Source of the DNA: Vishniacozyma victoriae
Lineage: Eukaryota > Basidiomycota > Tremellomycetes > Tremellales > Bulleribasidiaceae
DNA: 64,000 bases
NCBI GenBank assembly: GCA_017654735.1
Contig: JADPYG010000091.1
Location: 62,001-126,000 of the forward strand
Direction of reading: 5' to 3'
Under the pieces are notes generated by a model, which saw nothing but the letters and a program-made list of their open reading frames with translations, did not search any database and was not told the origin of the DNA. Each line of letters opens with the position of its first letter. The first letter of the stretch is position 1. Positions 44,144 through 55,906 of this stretch are shown one piece after another. Made by a program: the position numbers and the translations under genes.

Positions 44144-45910
44144 ATGTCAGTATCAATCAAAAACTCTCAAATGATCCTCAATGTGGGTGTAGTAGGATGT
44201 GGAGAAGTAGCTCAAATCGTTCATGTACGTCAGCTGTCACCCCCAATTCCACTCATGCGATAAAGATGTTGAGGGAGACTTATGCTAGTTACCAAATATT
44301 ATGCTTGCTCCCCATATGTACCGCTTGGTTGCACTTTGTGATGTCTCGCCGGAGTTGCTTGGGCATTGTGGAGAGAAATTTCATGTTCCGGAAGAGCATC
44401 GTTATGGGGATCTGTACGTTTTTCCTCCTCCGCCCGAGTCCTTCATTTCACCTCTTCCCCTTACTCCGTCTCTTTCTCTCTCATGATCTCACCAAGATCA
44501 ATGATGTGGTTAACGACGATGATAGAGGTGGTCAATGTATACTGACAAACAGGGAAACAATGTTATCAAATACTCCCCTCGATTTAATCTTAATCCTCTC
44601 CCCCTCAGAACTCCACGTCCCCCAAGCTCTCCTATGCTTAAAATACAAGAAACACATATTCATAGAAAAACCACTCGCCAACACTTTATCCGAAGTTGAT
44701 GAACTTGAAAAAGCTAGGATAGGATCAGGGATGATTGTGTTTGTTGGGTATATGCGACGGTATGCGGCTGCTGTTGAACTTGTCAAACAGAGGTTGGAGG
44801 GGAAGGGTATTAAGTATGTTAGAGTTAGGGAATTGATTGGGAGTGTGAGTTCTCTTCCTACTTCCCTGCTTCTCTTCTCTTGGTGGCATCTTCCAGGATG
44901 AATAGACTGAATGGGGCTCGGCCTGATATGCTCTCACCGACGTCATGTGAAATACTGATAAACAGAACGAACATTTCACAACCCAATCAACAACCTACCC
45001 ACTCTACCCCACCTCCCAGCCTCGCCCTACCTCCCCATCATTGGGCGAAATCCGAAAAGCAGCAATGATCGAGAACTTCGGCCAACATCTCGGTACCGAC
45101 CCCAAAACAATCCCCAGTTGGGGAATCTTGACAAACCTCGCTTCGCATAGTATCAGTATGATGAGGAAATTGATTGGGAGTCCTATTAGTGTTGGGTATG
45201 CTGATCGATCTGGAGGATTAGGATCCCGTTCGGATAGTGATGGGAAAGAAGGAGAAGGGGTTGGATGGTGGAATGTGATTTTCGATTATGACGGGTTTAA
45301 AGCTCATTATGAGGTATGTGTCCATCTTCCCTATTGTGCTACTTCTCGCTTCTACCTCTCCGCCTTCCTCTCTTGCTCTCTCTTCTTCCTATTCGTGTCC
45401 TCGTCCTTCTCTTTCTAGGGGGATGGAGTCGAGTCTCTCCTCTCTTCACCCTTTCTGTTAGAGGCGAATGACAAGCGCCCGGAATTATCAGCTGATGAGT
45501 AGATGGGAATCGATCAGGTTCCGTTGTTTGATGCTCATATCGAGATTTATACCGATGACGAGAGGATCAAGATCCAATATGATACGTACGTCCATCCTCA
45601 TCCCCTCCTCACCTTCATATACTTCTCCACCCGATCTTCACCTCAATCTAGATGAGTGACGACCAGCCCGCCGGCGCTGACAATTAGACCATACATCAAA
45701 GGACTCCCCATAACCATCACCACTCAATCCCGCCTCCCTTCCGGCGAGTACTCTTCCCGAACGATCCGACCGACATATGAGGATCCATATACTCTTGAGT
45801 TTAGGGAGTTGTATGCTTGTATCGTTGAGGGGAAGGAGGTGAGGACCAGTGTTGCGGATGCTAGGCGGGATACCGAGTTGGCTATTGAGATTATCAAGGC
45901 GTTGAAGTAG
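44144..45910 (+). CDS. Gfo/Idh/MocA-family NAD(P)-dependent oxidoreductase
   Basis: About 400 residues in five or six exons. The N-terminal Rossmann fold begins LNVGVVGCGEVAQIVH (GxGxxA-type), followed by MYRLVALCDVS. LDLILILSPSELHVPQAL leads to KHIFIEKPLANTLSEVDEL, the family's EKP motif with the catalytic Lys. The second domain has GILTNLASHSISMMRKLIG, whose H is the usual second catalytic residue, and ends with TYEDPYTLEFRELYACIVEG. Members oxidise or reduce sugars, inositols and related compounds; the substrate is not evident. Introns are short, with GCTGA branch sites. Confidence 0.82.
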
Positions 45911-46082
45911 TTTCCTTTTGGCTCGTGGTATTTGATGAGATGTCGATACATCTGTAACTGTAATGAGCATTGTCAGTAGAACCATTAAGAGGCAGAAACG
46001 ACGGTCACAACCGCATTGAAGGCACGCCTGCGGCTGCCATGACTCTAATCCAGTATGTCATACATGCATCATCCCCCGACGC

Positions 46083-47131
46083 TTATCGCATAACGATACC
46101 ATCGAACCTCTGCTTGAACCAAGAAACAGTGTGCTCAGGTCGGACCTTGTGCTGAGCTCCAACCTTGGCAGTAGCCCTCTTCCTCCTGGCGACCCTCATA
46201 CCTGGTCGTCCCATGACGACGTAGAAGTCCATACCGAAAATACCGATTCCTGGGTCGTACTTGATACCGAGATCAATGTGCTCCTCGATACCGAAACCGA
46301 AGTTTCCAGTGGCGGAGAAGTTTCTACACATCAGCGACCGACGAAGGTGGAGTGGTACGAGACGACCGCAAGGTTGAAGATGGGTGAGAGTGGTGATGGA
46401 TACAAGGGGACGGGAGTGGATGGGTGGACCTGGGTGTAATCAAGAGTACGGTAGGTGATGACGACCCATCCTAGGATAGGAGACGCGATCAATCTTTCCT
46501 GCCTGCTTGATTTCCCAGAATCCAACACCATGTCCCTTCCGAAAACCTCCAAGATCCACACAGCACACCTCACCCATCTCGCCTGCCTTAACGGCAGTCT
46601 CGATGACTAAACTTACCTCTTCCTCAACTCGTACTCCTTGACCTTCAAAGCTCGCTCCAAAACCTCCTCAGCCTTGGGTCCTCGGATGGTGGCGTGAACG
46701 GCAATCTTTTCGTTCCTTCGGATAGAGAAAGATCGGACAGTGTATCGTGCCTTGGAGGTAACGGGGGTTTGACCAGTGAGTTGTTCTAGAACCTTGGATG
46801 CTCGAGTAAGTCGATCACCAGACTCTCCGACGGCGATGTCTACTTCATCAGCTTCCTATTCCCTTTTGCTCCTATATGGTATCTACTGACTGATGACCAA
46901 CTTCTCGATTCGGAGCTCCTTCATGGGGTTGACGGCGGTGGTTTTGTCGGCCTGAGGGTTAGTTGCCTGCATTGTGTTGTCCGTATTCTGTCTCCCAAAC
47001 TGATCCTCCTTGTCCATGTCGACATCCATCAAAATTTCCAGTTACTCCTTGTCCATCCTTTATCCTTTGATATCCCAACATCGCGACTCCAATCCTTTGA
47101 CCCAGTGAAGATGAGAGCATAGACATACCAT
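46083..47131 (-). CDS. RPL11: 60S ribosomal protein L11 (uL5)
   Basis: The spliced product begins [21 protein letters not shown] and continues [40 protein letters not shown] and [20 protein letters not shown], ending [12 protein letters not shown]. This is uL5 along its whole length. The first coding exon is just the ATG (47129-47131). It is followed by a GTATGT...TGCAG intron of about 160 nt, a common layout for fungal ribosomal-protein genes. An ATG at 46972 inside that acceptor would add M-Q only if the intron were retained. A second intron interrupts VINIAVG and a third of about 278 nt lies after ELRKR. The protein binds 5S rRNA in the large subunit. Confidence 0.93.
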
Positions 47132-47549
47132 TGTGACGATTCCTGTTACTGTTAGCTTATGTATAAAGTATAGATGTATAAGGTATATTACTTACTTGAC
47201 CTTTTGTTAGTGGAATAGACTAGGGATGCACTCAAACAGACACGCAGAGACCTGACCATACAGCTCCGCCGGAGAAATCAAATGCAAGAGGGAATTACCG
47301 GGGTGCGATAGATGTGGCAGAGTTCATCCCGCATGTTTTGGTCGGCTTTGCTCTTATCGCCGACAATATCGCTGCCCTGGCTCTGGCGGTTTGATGTGCC
47401 TGAGGCGGCTATCTCCGATGCATCTCGGCGCGGATCAACCCTCAATTAGAACAAAGGAGATTGGGACAAAGGAGTCCAATATGTGGATATCAAGTTGAAG
47501 CATAGCATTCAACAAGGTTGTACATGATCTCTGCATCACACACCGTACC
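47132..47549. promoter_or_regulatory. Divergent promoter of RPL11 and the TPR gene
   Basis: No gene seen. A CTCCGCCGGAG palindrome occurs near 47265-47275. No snoRNA or other RNA could be supported. Confidence 0.45.
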
Positions 47550-49277
47550 ATGGTCGCATCACCATCATCCGAATATCCGTACACTCTAGGTCGAGCAAGC
47601 AGCCGAAAGATCACTACTACCAGCGCCGAAGCTCAAAAATGGTTCGATTACGGCTTGATATGGTGTTACGCATTTCATCACGAGGAAGCTGTACGATGCT
47701 TTGAACAATGTACTTACCACGATCCGGATGCTGTGATGGGATATTGGGGGGTTGCATATGCTTTAGGGGGAGACTACAATCATCAGTGGAAGCTATTTGG
47801 GATTGGAGAGATTGATACGGTCTTGCCGAAGATACAGGAGGCTGTGAGTAAAGGGAATAAAGCAAAGGGAGCATCAAAGTTGGAGAGGGGATTGATGTAT
47901 GCTTTAGATTCTAGGATGCCGGAGAGTGAGGAAGATAGGGATTATCCAGCTTGGGATAAGCGATATATGGATGCCATGAGGGGAGTGTATGAGGAAAACC
48001 CGAACGACTTGGATATCGCCGCGTTATACGCTGAATCAATGATGATACAAACCCCATGGAATCTTTGGAATCTATATACCGGTGAACCCAACCCCGAATC
48101 ATACACTCTTGAAATCGAACGTGTCCTAGAAAAGGCTTTACAAGATCCCGAATCAGATACCCACGCCGGTCTACTTCATTTCTACATCCACCTAGAAGAG
48201 ATGTCGCAGCATCCCGAGAAAGCTGTTGTTGCAGGTGATAAACTATTACACCTGATTCCCGATGGTGGTCACTCTACACATATGCCTTCACACCTCGATA
48301 TCTTGATTGGCGATTATCGACGAGCCATCACATCCAATGCATTAGCGATAGAAGCGGATGCGAAATATATCAAGATCCACGGACTCGATGGTTTCTTTAC
48401 GACATACGCACTACATAATTACAATTCCCTCATCTACGCTGCAATGTTCAATGGTCAATCAAAGGTCGCTCTCAAGTACGTTACCGAGATGGAACGACTC
48501 CTAGCGAGTGATTGGTGTCATTCGGTCCATGGAGATTTCATGGAATCGGCTGGAGCTACCCGTGTACATGTATTGATTCGGTTCGGAATGTGGACTGACC
48601 TCCTCGAAATACCATTACCTTCAGATCGGGTAACGTATTGCGTGACAACCGCATTCGTACATTATGGTAAAGGCATAGCCCATGCCGCTCTCAACCAAAT
48701 CGACAAAGCGCTCGAACAGCAATCCCTCTACCTCAATGCTCTCACGCGAATTCCCGCAACACGGTTGGTGTTCCCAAATAAAGCCTCCGACGTATTCAAG
48801 GTGGGAACAGCAATGTTATCAGGTGAAATCGAGTATCGCCAGGGCAACTACGACCTCGCCTTCGCCCATTTGAGGGAATCGATAGTCACCTACGACGGTC
48901 TACTATACTCCGAACCATGGGGATGGATGCAACCCACTCGACACACTTACGCCGCTTTGAAACTCGAACGGGGAGAAGTGAAAGAAGCAATGGAAATATA
49001 CGCAGAAGATCTAGGTCTAAGTGGGAAATTAGCAAGAAGTTTCTGGCATCCGAAAAATGTTTGGGCATTGCATGGATATTATGAGTGTTTGAAGCGATTG
49101 GGGATGGATGGTGGAGGAGAAGGGAGGTGGGTCAAGGGGGAATTGGAGCTGGCGTTGGTGGTTGCGGATATTGAGATTGAGAGTAGTTGTTTCTGCAGGA
49201 TGGATGTTAAGAAGGACAAGAAAGGGGTGGAAGATGCTGTGACGGAGAAGGAGGGGGAGCGTTGCTGCGCGAAGTAA
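47550..49277 (+). CDS. TPR-repeat protein (TTC38-like), intronless
   Basis: A single 575-codon frame without introns. Tetratricopeptide-like helical pairs occur throughout: WFDYGLIWCYAFHHEEAVRC, then YWGVAYALGGDYNHQWK (resembling the GPNYNKPW motif of bacterial homologues), DIAALYAESMMIQTPWNLW, LHFYIHLEEMSQHPEKAV, and IEYRQGNYDLAFAHLRESIV near residue 430. A Cys-containing, charged C-terminus follows. Such proteins are scaffolds of unknown partner. The lack of introns, when nearly all neighbours have several, would fit acquisition from bacteria or retroposition; I cannot decide which. Confidence 0.72.
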   Translation: MVASPSSEYPYTLGRASSRKITTTSAEAQKWFDYGLIWCYAFHHEEAVRCFEQCTYHDPDAVMGYWGVAYALGGDYNHQWKLFGIGEIDTVLPKIQEAVSKGNKAKGASKLERGLMYALDSRMPESEEDRDYPAWDKRYMDAMRGVYEENPNDLDIAALYAESMMIQTPWNLWNLYTGEPNPESYTLEIERVLEKALQDPESDTHAGLLHFYIHLEEMSQHPEKAVVAGDKLLHLIPDGGHSTHMPSHLDILIGDYRRAITSNALAIEADAKYIKIHGLDGFFTTYALHNYNSLIYAAMFNGQSKVALKYVTEMERLLASDWCHSVHGDFMESAGATRVHVLIRFGMWTDLLEIPLPSDRVTYCVTTAFVHYGKGIAHAALNQIDKALEQQSLYLNALTRIPATRLVFPNKASDVFKVGTAMLSGEIEYRQGNYDLAFAHLRESIVTYDGLLYSEPWGWMQPTRHTYAALKLERGEVKEAMEIYAEDLGLSGKLARSFWHPKNVWALHGYYECLKRLGMDGGGEGRWVKGELELALVVADIEIESSCFCRMDVKKDKKGVEDAVTEKEGERCCAK

Positions 49278-49812
49278 TGAACGCGATGATAACGATAACG
49301 ACCGAGTGTATTTTCATGAACGACTTGATCTACTACCTTCTCCGGGCGGACGAGACGGCAGGCGGGCGCGAGCGGATTTTGACCGAATTCTGATCCTTTC
49401 ATTATTGACTCCCAGACCTAACCTTTCAGTTGAAGAAGGCGAGTGGTGTATCAAGGACGACCTTTCACGCTTCACGGACATGAGGCAAAGGAGAGCATCC
49501 TTCTTTTCCTTTGAGATGTTCTGGGCCTCGGTCCAGGCTCACGAAGGATCGAAAAAGGACCGGCGTGTCGTATTTGACCATTCCATTCATAATTACCTTC
49601 CTCTTTGTCGGGGGGTTTCAAGCCAAGGACCCAGCCGTTCCCTTTGTCCAAGATGAGACTCTTGCTACTTTGAGTAACCACTGATGTCTCAAAGGATATC
49701 TAGGAGCTTACAAATCCGCCTTCCGACTGAGAAGTATAAGACAGTAGACAGTACAGTATACGCTGATTGATTGTCTGTATTAATCACATATTTATTCCCC
49801 AACTTGCCAATC
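49278..49812. other. Intergenic, no gene seen
   Basis: The frame at 49306-49656 has no family resemblance. I see nothing else. Confidence 0.45.
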
Positions 49813-50679
49813 ATGTCCCCAAACCCATCAGAAACGCCAGTCAGGCCTGAGCTACCTCCTCCTGAAGACTTGATCGCGGGATCGGTGCGGTGGCAGTCTA
49901 TCTGCGACAAGTCGTGCGAACAGTCTGATGGGAAGTGCACAGGCAGACTGAATTCCGTCGCGGCCGGTCAGCATGGTCAGTTGAGAGACCCTCAGACCAG
50001 TCTTGGAGAATATGTAAGTCGTTTGAATGGGAGGCGGGCGGGCTCATGATCGCTGCTGGCTGGAGGCTTGGTGGATGGTGCAGTCGTTGACCGACAGAGC
50101 AGAATCTTTATGCCAGTCGTCAGAGTCGCTGAGTCGATATATCTCGGCGGGCCCGTTTCGGAGTACAATCAAGACAACGCCGGCAAGTCCATCGATCAAT
50201 TGGTGCTCTCCCTTCATCACAACGAGTCCTACTTGAATACTCTTGAGGAAGGGGAGAGATCCGTAGGGTTGACGAAATGGAACGATAAGTTGGTGCAGGG
50301 CTACACGAAGCTGTACAGTGAAGCCACATGTCACGCCACCGAGGCAAAGCGCAACTGGAAGTATGTGGAATCGCTGAGAACAGAAGCCCAGTTGGCTTTG
50401 TCGAAAGGCAGTCACAGCGAGGCTGCTGAGATTGAGAAAAGGGCGGATGTACGTGTTGTGGACATGGAGAAGGAGGCAAAGGACTTTATGGACCGTCATC
50501 TCTTCTCTCTTATGGAGCATTGCAAGACGCTTCACAGTGTATACCGAAAGAAAACCCCCAAAGGTCCTGAACCTCGTGATTGGAACACCTCGCAAGCAGG
50601 CCAAGAACTAAAAAAGGCCAGGCGAGCAGCCAGGCATGCACAATCGCAGCCATCTTCGAAGAACGATGAGACGGTCTGA
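49813..50679 (+). CDS. Small-family protein F (probable member)
   Basis: Exon 1 starts MSPNPSETPVRPELPPPED, like gene H (MSPNPVATT), and ends LRDPQTSLGEY. A phase-0 intron at 50014-50097 ends CGACAG; joining to SRIFMPVVRVAESIYLGG gives one frame of about 260 residues. The helical middle (EAQLALSKGSHSEAAEIEKR) lines up in spacing with C and D (EAIKLAKEAGDS and following). It is charged, coiled-coil-prone and has no signal peptide. It lacks the Trp of the exon-1 motif, so membership is probable rather than sure. Confidence 0.55.
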
Positions 50680-51685
50680 CCGTTCAGGGCTCAGAAGCGG
50701 TGTGGGGACACGCAGGTCTGTCAACTACTGGGAGGACAGGGGGGTGATTTCAGTACTTCGTCAATAGGATAGCTAGACTATAGCTATTGACAAGGTGACA
50801 CAGGTACATATCAGGAAGGATATATTACGGAGGCTGGGCTTCCACTGTGACTATTGGACAGGATTGTGTATATTTTGGGTGGTGTTTGTAGTCGATGAAA
50901 ATCTCTGTTCAGCGTTGATAATACATGAAGATGAGCTCAGACCCCTGCGTGCCCTAGTAGCTCTGGGTCCTAGTGTATGAGTCTCGAATTCAAGTCAGTG
51001 CTTGGTAGCTATCAAGCTACTAACGTCTCAGCCGAGATTCCGCTGGCTCGCAATCCGCTGAAGTCAAGAGGGAATCCGAATCCTTGGTCAACCCTCCCTG
51101 GTGCACTTCACTACGCTTACTAACCTTTCATACAATTGTAAGTACAACGACATTAGCAAGCTACTGCAAATACTCAACTACGCATCTCGGATTCCCTTCC
51201 AATTGAAAGATCGGTAGATAGTATTGTGTGATTCCCAATCGTGAATCTCGCAGTCGGATATCACAGGCTGGGAGAAGAGGTCTGCTAACTTACCATCATC
51301 CCTTGTACAAAATGACCGAGGTCATATAAGGAGATGACGAGCTTGACACGCTGACAAGAGACTTCCGTTGATGGGTCTCCCAGCTAAGCCGCCCGGGGAG
51401 GAAGAGAGAAGGAGTGATATCCTTTGACCAGACTATGTCGTAGTCATCAAGGGAATGCAGAGGTAATACTGGCCGCAGCAAGGCCCAGGTCTTCATCCTT
51501 AGTCATTCAAGCGGAGCTGAACCTTGAAACGAGGTCCGGCATCCATCCCTTCATAAGCCGCCCGCTTGATTACAAACCCGCTCAGGCCTCGACCAAATAT
51601 ACATATGGACATAGGTGCAGGAATAGTTCCCTCTGCACGACCCATTTCTGCCCCCTTGACCACTATCTAGACATATCATCAACAA
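50680..51685. other. 1 kb intergenic region, no gene seen
   Basis: No frame of interest beyond short chance frames. Nothing recognisable. Confidence 0.45.
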
Positions 51686-52802
51686 ATGGACGACAGTCGT
51701 CTTTCACGGGATGGTGATCTACCCCCTCCCACTGGGTTACGACGAAGCTCAAATGTGAAGCGGTTCCGCCGACTTTTGTCTCCCGGCCAGGCCCTGCCTA
51801 ATTCGTCAACATATGGAGCGGATCCACCTGGCTCATCACAAGGCGAAGCCCCACTACATCCCTCTCTGTTCATGGACGATTCTTTCTCTGCTTCACCTAT
51901 CAGCAAAAGCCCCGTGTGTCACATCACTGGTACTCCCGAATCCCCCACATTCCTCACTCAGATTGTGGGCATCCCAAATCTCCACGAACTCAGGCAATTG
52001 GAAAGGGCAGTCTGTGGAATAGATTTCGAGCCTTTCACCGAAGACGGCAAGCACTGCGTCACCCGCAAGGCGCGAACATTTCTCTATCAGTGGACAGCTG
52101 ATCCAATAGAGTCTAGGGTGAGTTCTGTTCACCTCAAGTATCTGCTTTGGCAATATACTACACCTTTGTCGATTTTATCACTGACGGTTGTTCAGAAAAG
52201 CCTGCATGATGCTTTTCTCAAAGCCGGAACTGAGCTTCATAATGCCCGATGCTTGAGCCAGGATGCGCAAGACTCTATCAATCCCTTTCTGCACAGTATA
52301 CTAATCCCGTACCATGGCGCAAAACACAGAACGACCTGTGATCCCAGCAGTAAATCCGCAGTTGAAGAATTCAAGACAAGATACACAGAATACACAAATC
52401 ACCTCAGGAAACCAGGTGAACGGGGAGCCAGGGGTCTTCAATGGACTCAAGTCCACAAAAAGAACACTGAGACTTTATGCGATAGTATTGGTGGCATGAT
52501 CAAATGTCTGACCCCCTCTGATGCAGTCACCAACCCAGACACCCAGTCAATCCAGCTACCTCCTCAATCATTCTACAATCACAGCATGTTGGCGCCACCA
52601 GACACCGTGACCGGGTTTGATAAAACAAATGCAGGTATGTAGTAGATCATTTGAGATCGTCGCCGACGGATCATTGACTCATTCAGCCGGTTCTCAAGAC
52701 TCCGACAGCTACGAGATCTCTCCAATTGAACAGCCCTGGACGCCTGTACATGGACGTTTGTCCCCACCATCCCCTCAATCAGATCACACTACTGAAGAGT
52801 AA
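51686..52802 (+). CDS. Small-family protein G (long N-terminus)
   Basis: Three exons with introns at 52118-52195 and about 52635-52687 encode about 328 residues. The first exon is longer than in its relatives, with a Pro/Ser-rich, disordered front. It still ends with the motif, FLYQWTADPIESR, at a phase-0 intron. Exon 2 starts KSLHDAFLKAGTELHNARC and has SINPFLHSILIPYHGAKHR, in register with the SxxxLxxxL stretch of C, D and F. The last exon is short and Pro/Ser-rich. Unknown function. Confidence 0.6.
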
Positions 52803-53240
52803 TTACTTGTTCCCGACACGTGTATGGTGATATGGTCTCATGTTGCTTTCTCTGATGTATAAATCTTTTGTGCTGATGGGTGTTGTATGACACAGATATA
52901 AGAGTACCCTAGATCAGACAATTGATTTGAGCGCCACCTCAATGGTGGCAAGAAACATCGCTTTTGCCACCCCTGTCCGGTAATGTCTGCAGACTGAGTG
53001 ACCACACACTTCATGCCAATTTCCACTCACTGCCGAGTGCGAGAACATTCTCTATACACCGCAAGGGTGCTTGAGAGGGCAACAATTTGGTTTGTATGAG
53101 CGGCTGTTGTGACTCAGGTACAATAAAGAACGCCAGACCATCCAAATTTTAATTTCGTGGCCATCTGAATAGATGTGCTCCCGTATAATCAATCCCCTTC
53201 GTCAAGTTTCATATACTACACTACCAATCTGCATACAACA
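52803..53240. other. Convergent intergenic region, no gene seen
   Basis: This is the 3' region of genes G (+) and H (-). No gene is visible. Confidence 0.45.
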
Positions 53241-53909
53241 TCACTCAGTCGTCCCATAACCTCTTGACTGACTGAACGCCTCAGCTTCCGCTTGATCGAT
53301 CGCATCAATCCTGGTGTTGGCCGCTCTGACCGCTTGATCTCTGAGATTCCTCACTTTGAACCAATCCAGAGGCAAAAGCGATTTGTCATGCGGCACATAT
53401 CCTCTAGCCGCATAACCATGGGAGCCAGACCGGGCTGTCTCGTGAAGCCAGATCTTAGTGTCGATCCCATTGAGGCTTTGCTTCAGTGTCCCCGGATCAA
53501 CCGAGTGGTCGAGGACTTTGAGGATTCTTGCAATTGGGGCTGTTGTGGGTACAGACGGCTGGGGCCTGTAGTTTAAATTTGTCTCCAAATCTCGATTCAT
53601 CTTATCCTTGAAATGCTGATAGAGAGCGGCGTCCTGCGATCAGCTCATGGAGTATTATCGACTTGAGTCCACCTTGGCCGACCTTGCAACCAGACGTACA
53701 ATTGTTGCTTCGAGGTGGGATACCCCATGACGAGACCATTCTGTGAGCTCCTTCGCCACTGTGATATCATCAGGCCTCTTGATGAGTTTACCAAACAAGC
53801 GAGACAACCTGGACTGAGGTATGCCTTCGGCATACTCTTGTGACAGCAGAGGTGTGGTATCATTGTTGGATTGCGAAGCGTTGGTGGTGGCTACAGGATT
53901 TGGAGACAT
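53241..53909 (-). CDS. Small-family protein H
   Basis: Two exons with a 66-nt phase-0 intron (53634-53699) give about 200 residues. Exon 1 starts MSPNPVATTNASQSNND, has TTPLLSQEYAEG, and ends LTEWSRHGVSHLEATI. Exon 2 begins DAALYQHFKDKMNRD and includes ILKVLDHSVDPGTLKQSL and WFKVRNLRDQAVRAANTR. The frame is open upstream to 54383, but a TATA box at 53968-53975 lies about 60 bp before 53909 and the relatives have short N-termini, so 53909 is chosen. Unknown function. Confidence 0.62.
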
Positions 53910-54390
53910 GGTTGGCAGGCGTGAAACGGTTGGCGAGTCGATGCTTAGACCTGTGGAACTGACCTTGTTATATAAGTAATGGTGTTGTGACACAGAAGAC
54001 CGGCGAGTCCTCACTGGCTGGACCACTGCGCCTCTGGTTGCGGTCATCACGAAAGGAGGCTGACCGCGGCTCTCATCATATGCTACTGTTTCGGGCCTTG
54101 TGAGCAAATGACGCTCATTATAACTAACAATCGGTACGGGTGGCATCCTCAGCGGTCTTGCTATATTGCAAATTGCCTCAGAATCAGTACTGATGCCTCT
54201 CGTTAGAGAGCAGCCGGTTGAGTGCACAGGCACAACCCAAAGGTACTGACGCTTGTACACCTTACATTCTTGTAGGTCATCAAAGGATCGACTAAAAACT
54301 CGGCAGTAGGGAGGGACGTACCGACTATAATCTACACAGCTCCCCTTACAATGTGCCTTGTCATTGTACATTTGACCTCCCACTGTACCT
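53910..54390. promoter_or_regulatory. Divergent promoter of small-family genes H and I
   Basis: TTATATAA at 53968-53975 serves as a TATA box for H. The minus-strand frame here is open but looks non-coding (Tyr, Arg and Cys rich). No other feature is seen. Confidence 0.5.
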
Positions 54391-54648
54391 TCTATATCAT
54401 GTCCGAATCGCAGATGTCCCTACTGCTTCCCAAGGACACGACTTCGTTGCCAACCAAAAGAGGTTTGTCTTTCAGACGCCCTGGCTCTGTCTGTAGTGAG
54501 CTCCTGCGCCAAGCGGTTGGAAGGCACAAAACCACCGACGCATTGACCGAGATCTTTCAATGGCAACATGATGGACAAACACATGACCAGATTGTATGTA
54601 GGCTGGTTATGTCTGCTGGCCTCATATGCTGACGTGACACCAAAGTGA
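54391..54648 (+). pseudogene. Small-family member I, truncated
   Basis: Exon 1 encodes about 68 residues and ends IFQWQHDGQTHDQI, a good W-x3-G motif, at a 52-nt intron (54594-54645). The first codon after the acceptor is TGA (54646-54648), so the product ends there. Starting one base later, exon 2 would read DLIEAVWMLQASQ, like the D-initial second exons of H and J. A 1-nt gain at the junction would explain this. It is either a decayed member or a genuinely short protein. Confidence 0.4.
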
Positions 54649-54871
54649 CCTTATCGAAGCCGTGTGGATGCTTCAAGCATCGCAAGTAATGGTCATCGAA
54701 TCGTCCCCGTGATTGCTTGGAGATGTGCAGCAGGGCGAGGGCAGCTTGTTGCTTCGTGAGGATTCCAGCTCACGTTATCTCGTGCCTCGCCAAGACTTGC
54801 TGATCGCTTGACGTCACCGATCTCGATCAGAGTTGGACATTTCATACTGGTACCCGTTGTCATAATACATT

Positions 54872-55906
54872 ATGTCTGCAGCTACCATCGTAATCACAGG
54901 AGCCGTAAGAGAAGTCCAGCTACCAGTGATGATCGGCGACTGACAACAATAACAGAATCGAGGGGTCGGTCTCGGTATCGTCAACCTGATTTCCAAACAG
55001 CCAACGGCCTATACGGTTTACATCACCTCTCGATCCGGATCTGATCTGCCCAATCCCGCCTGCAAAAGCACCTTCCTACCCAGGAAGCTGGATATCTCCG
55101 ATCCTGCTTCAGTCGAGACCTTGGCGGCAGAAGTGAAGAAGGCACATCCCGATGGGATCGACGCGATCATCAATAACGCTGGAGTGAACTTGAACCCTGA
55201 GGGATACAGCCAAGAGACCATCCAGAACACATTGAAGATCAATTACTACGGCACAAAAGCGGTGAGTACATGGACCGAGAAGGAGCTGATAAGTTCAGAT
55301 GTGCGATCACTTCATCCCACTCGTCAAGAAAGGTGGCAGGGTGGTCAACGTCGCCAGTGTCGCTGGACACCTGAACGGATACTCGGCGGACGCGAAGAAG
55401 AGGATCCAAGAGGCTGCTTCTTCGACTTCGGCTGTGAAGGATCTCGTGACTGAATACGAGGTACGTTATCGACAGATTCCGCTTGATGCTTATCTGCAGT
55501 CTCTCGTTGGAAATAACCAGGAAGCCGACGCTGGTTTCAAGAAGGACGCGTACTGCGTCAGCAAGGCCTTTGTGGTTGCTTTGACCAAGGGATTAGCCGC
55601 TGAGAACTCTGGCCTTCAGATCAATTGGTGAGTCTGATTTGGGCGGGCAGGCAGACGGGTAACTGACATGTAGTTGCTGCCCAGGATGGGTTGATACCGA
55701 TATGGGACTACAGATGGGCAAGCCACCCAAATCTCTAGGTAAGCTGATACGGGCACGTTATGATGGATCGGCTGACATCACTACCAGAGGATGGAGGTCG
55801 GATCCCCCTCAGACTCGCAATTGGTGACATCGGGAAGTCGTCGGGAGAGTTCTGGGAGAATCAGAGTATCTCCAGCGCCGCCGATGGAAAGGTCAGCGTG
55901 TGGTAG
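54872..55906 (+). CDS. Short-chain dehydrogenase/reductase (carbonyl-reductase-like)
   Basis: About 275 residues in several exons. The start exon ends ITGA and splices to NRGVGLGIVNLISKQ, giving the TGxxxGxG cofactor motif. INNAGVNLNPEGYS is the NNAG motif. VVNVASVAGHLNGYS carries the catalytic Ser, DAYCVSKAFVVALTKGLA the YxxxK pair, and CCCPGWVDTDMGLQMGKPP the PG motif. It is NADPH-dependent by family and reduces carbonyl compounds; the substrate is unknown. It sits between small-family genes I and J on the same strand. Confidence 0.85.

Noticed and set aside
46973..47128. Possible intronic snoRNA in RPL11
   Set aside because: I found no convincing C/D boxes or H/ACA hairpins in the intron.
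53909..54383. A longer N-terminus for small-family gene H
   Set aside because: The TATA box at 53968-53975 is inside that extension, and relatives have short N-termini.
54646..54700. A separate small ORF after the truncated member I
   Set aside because: It has no start codon or family match of its own; it reads best as the lost second exon.
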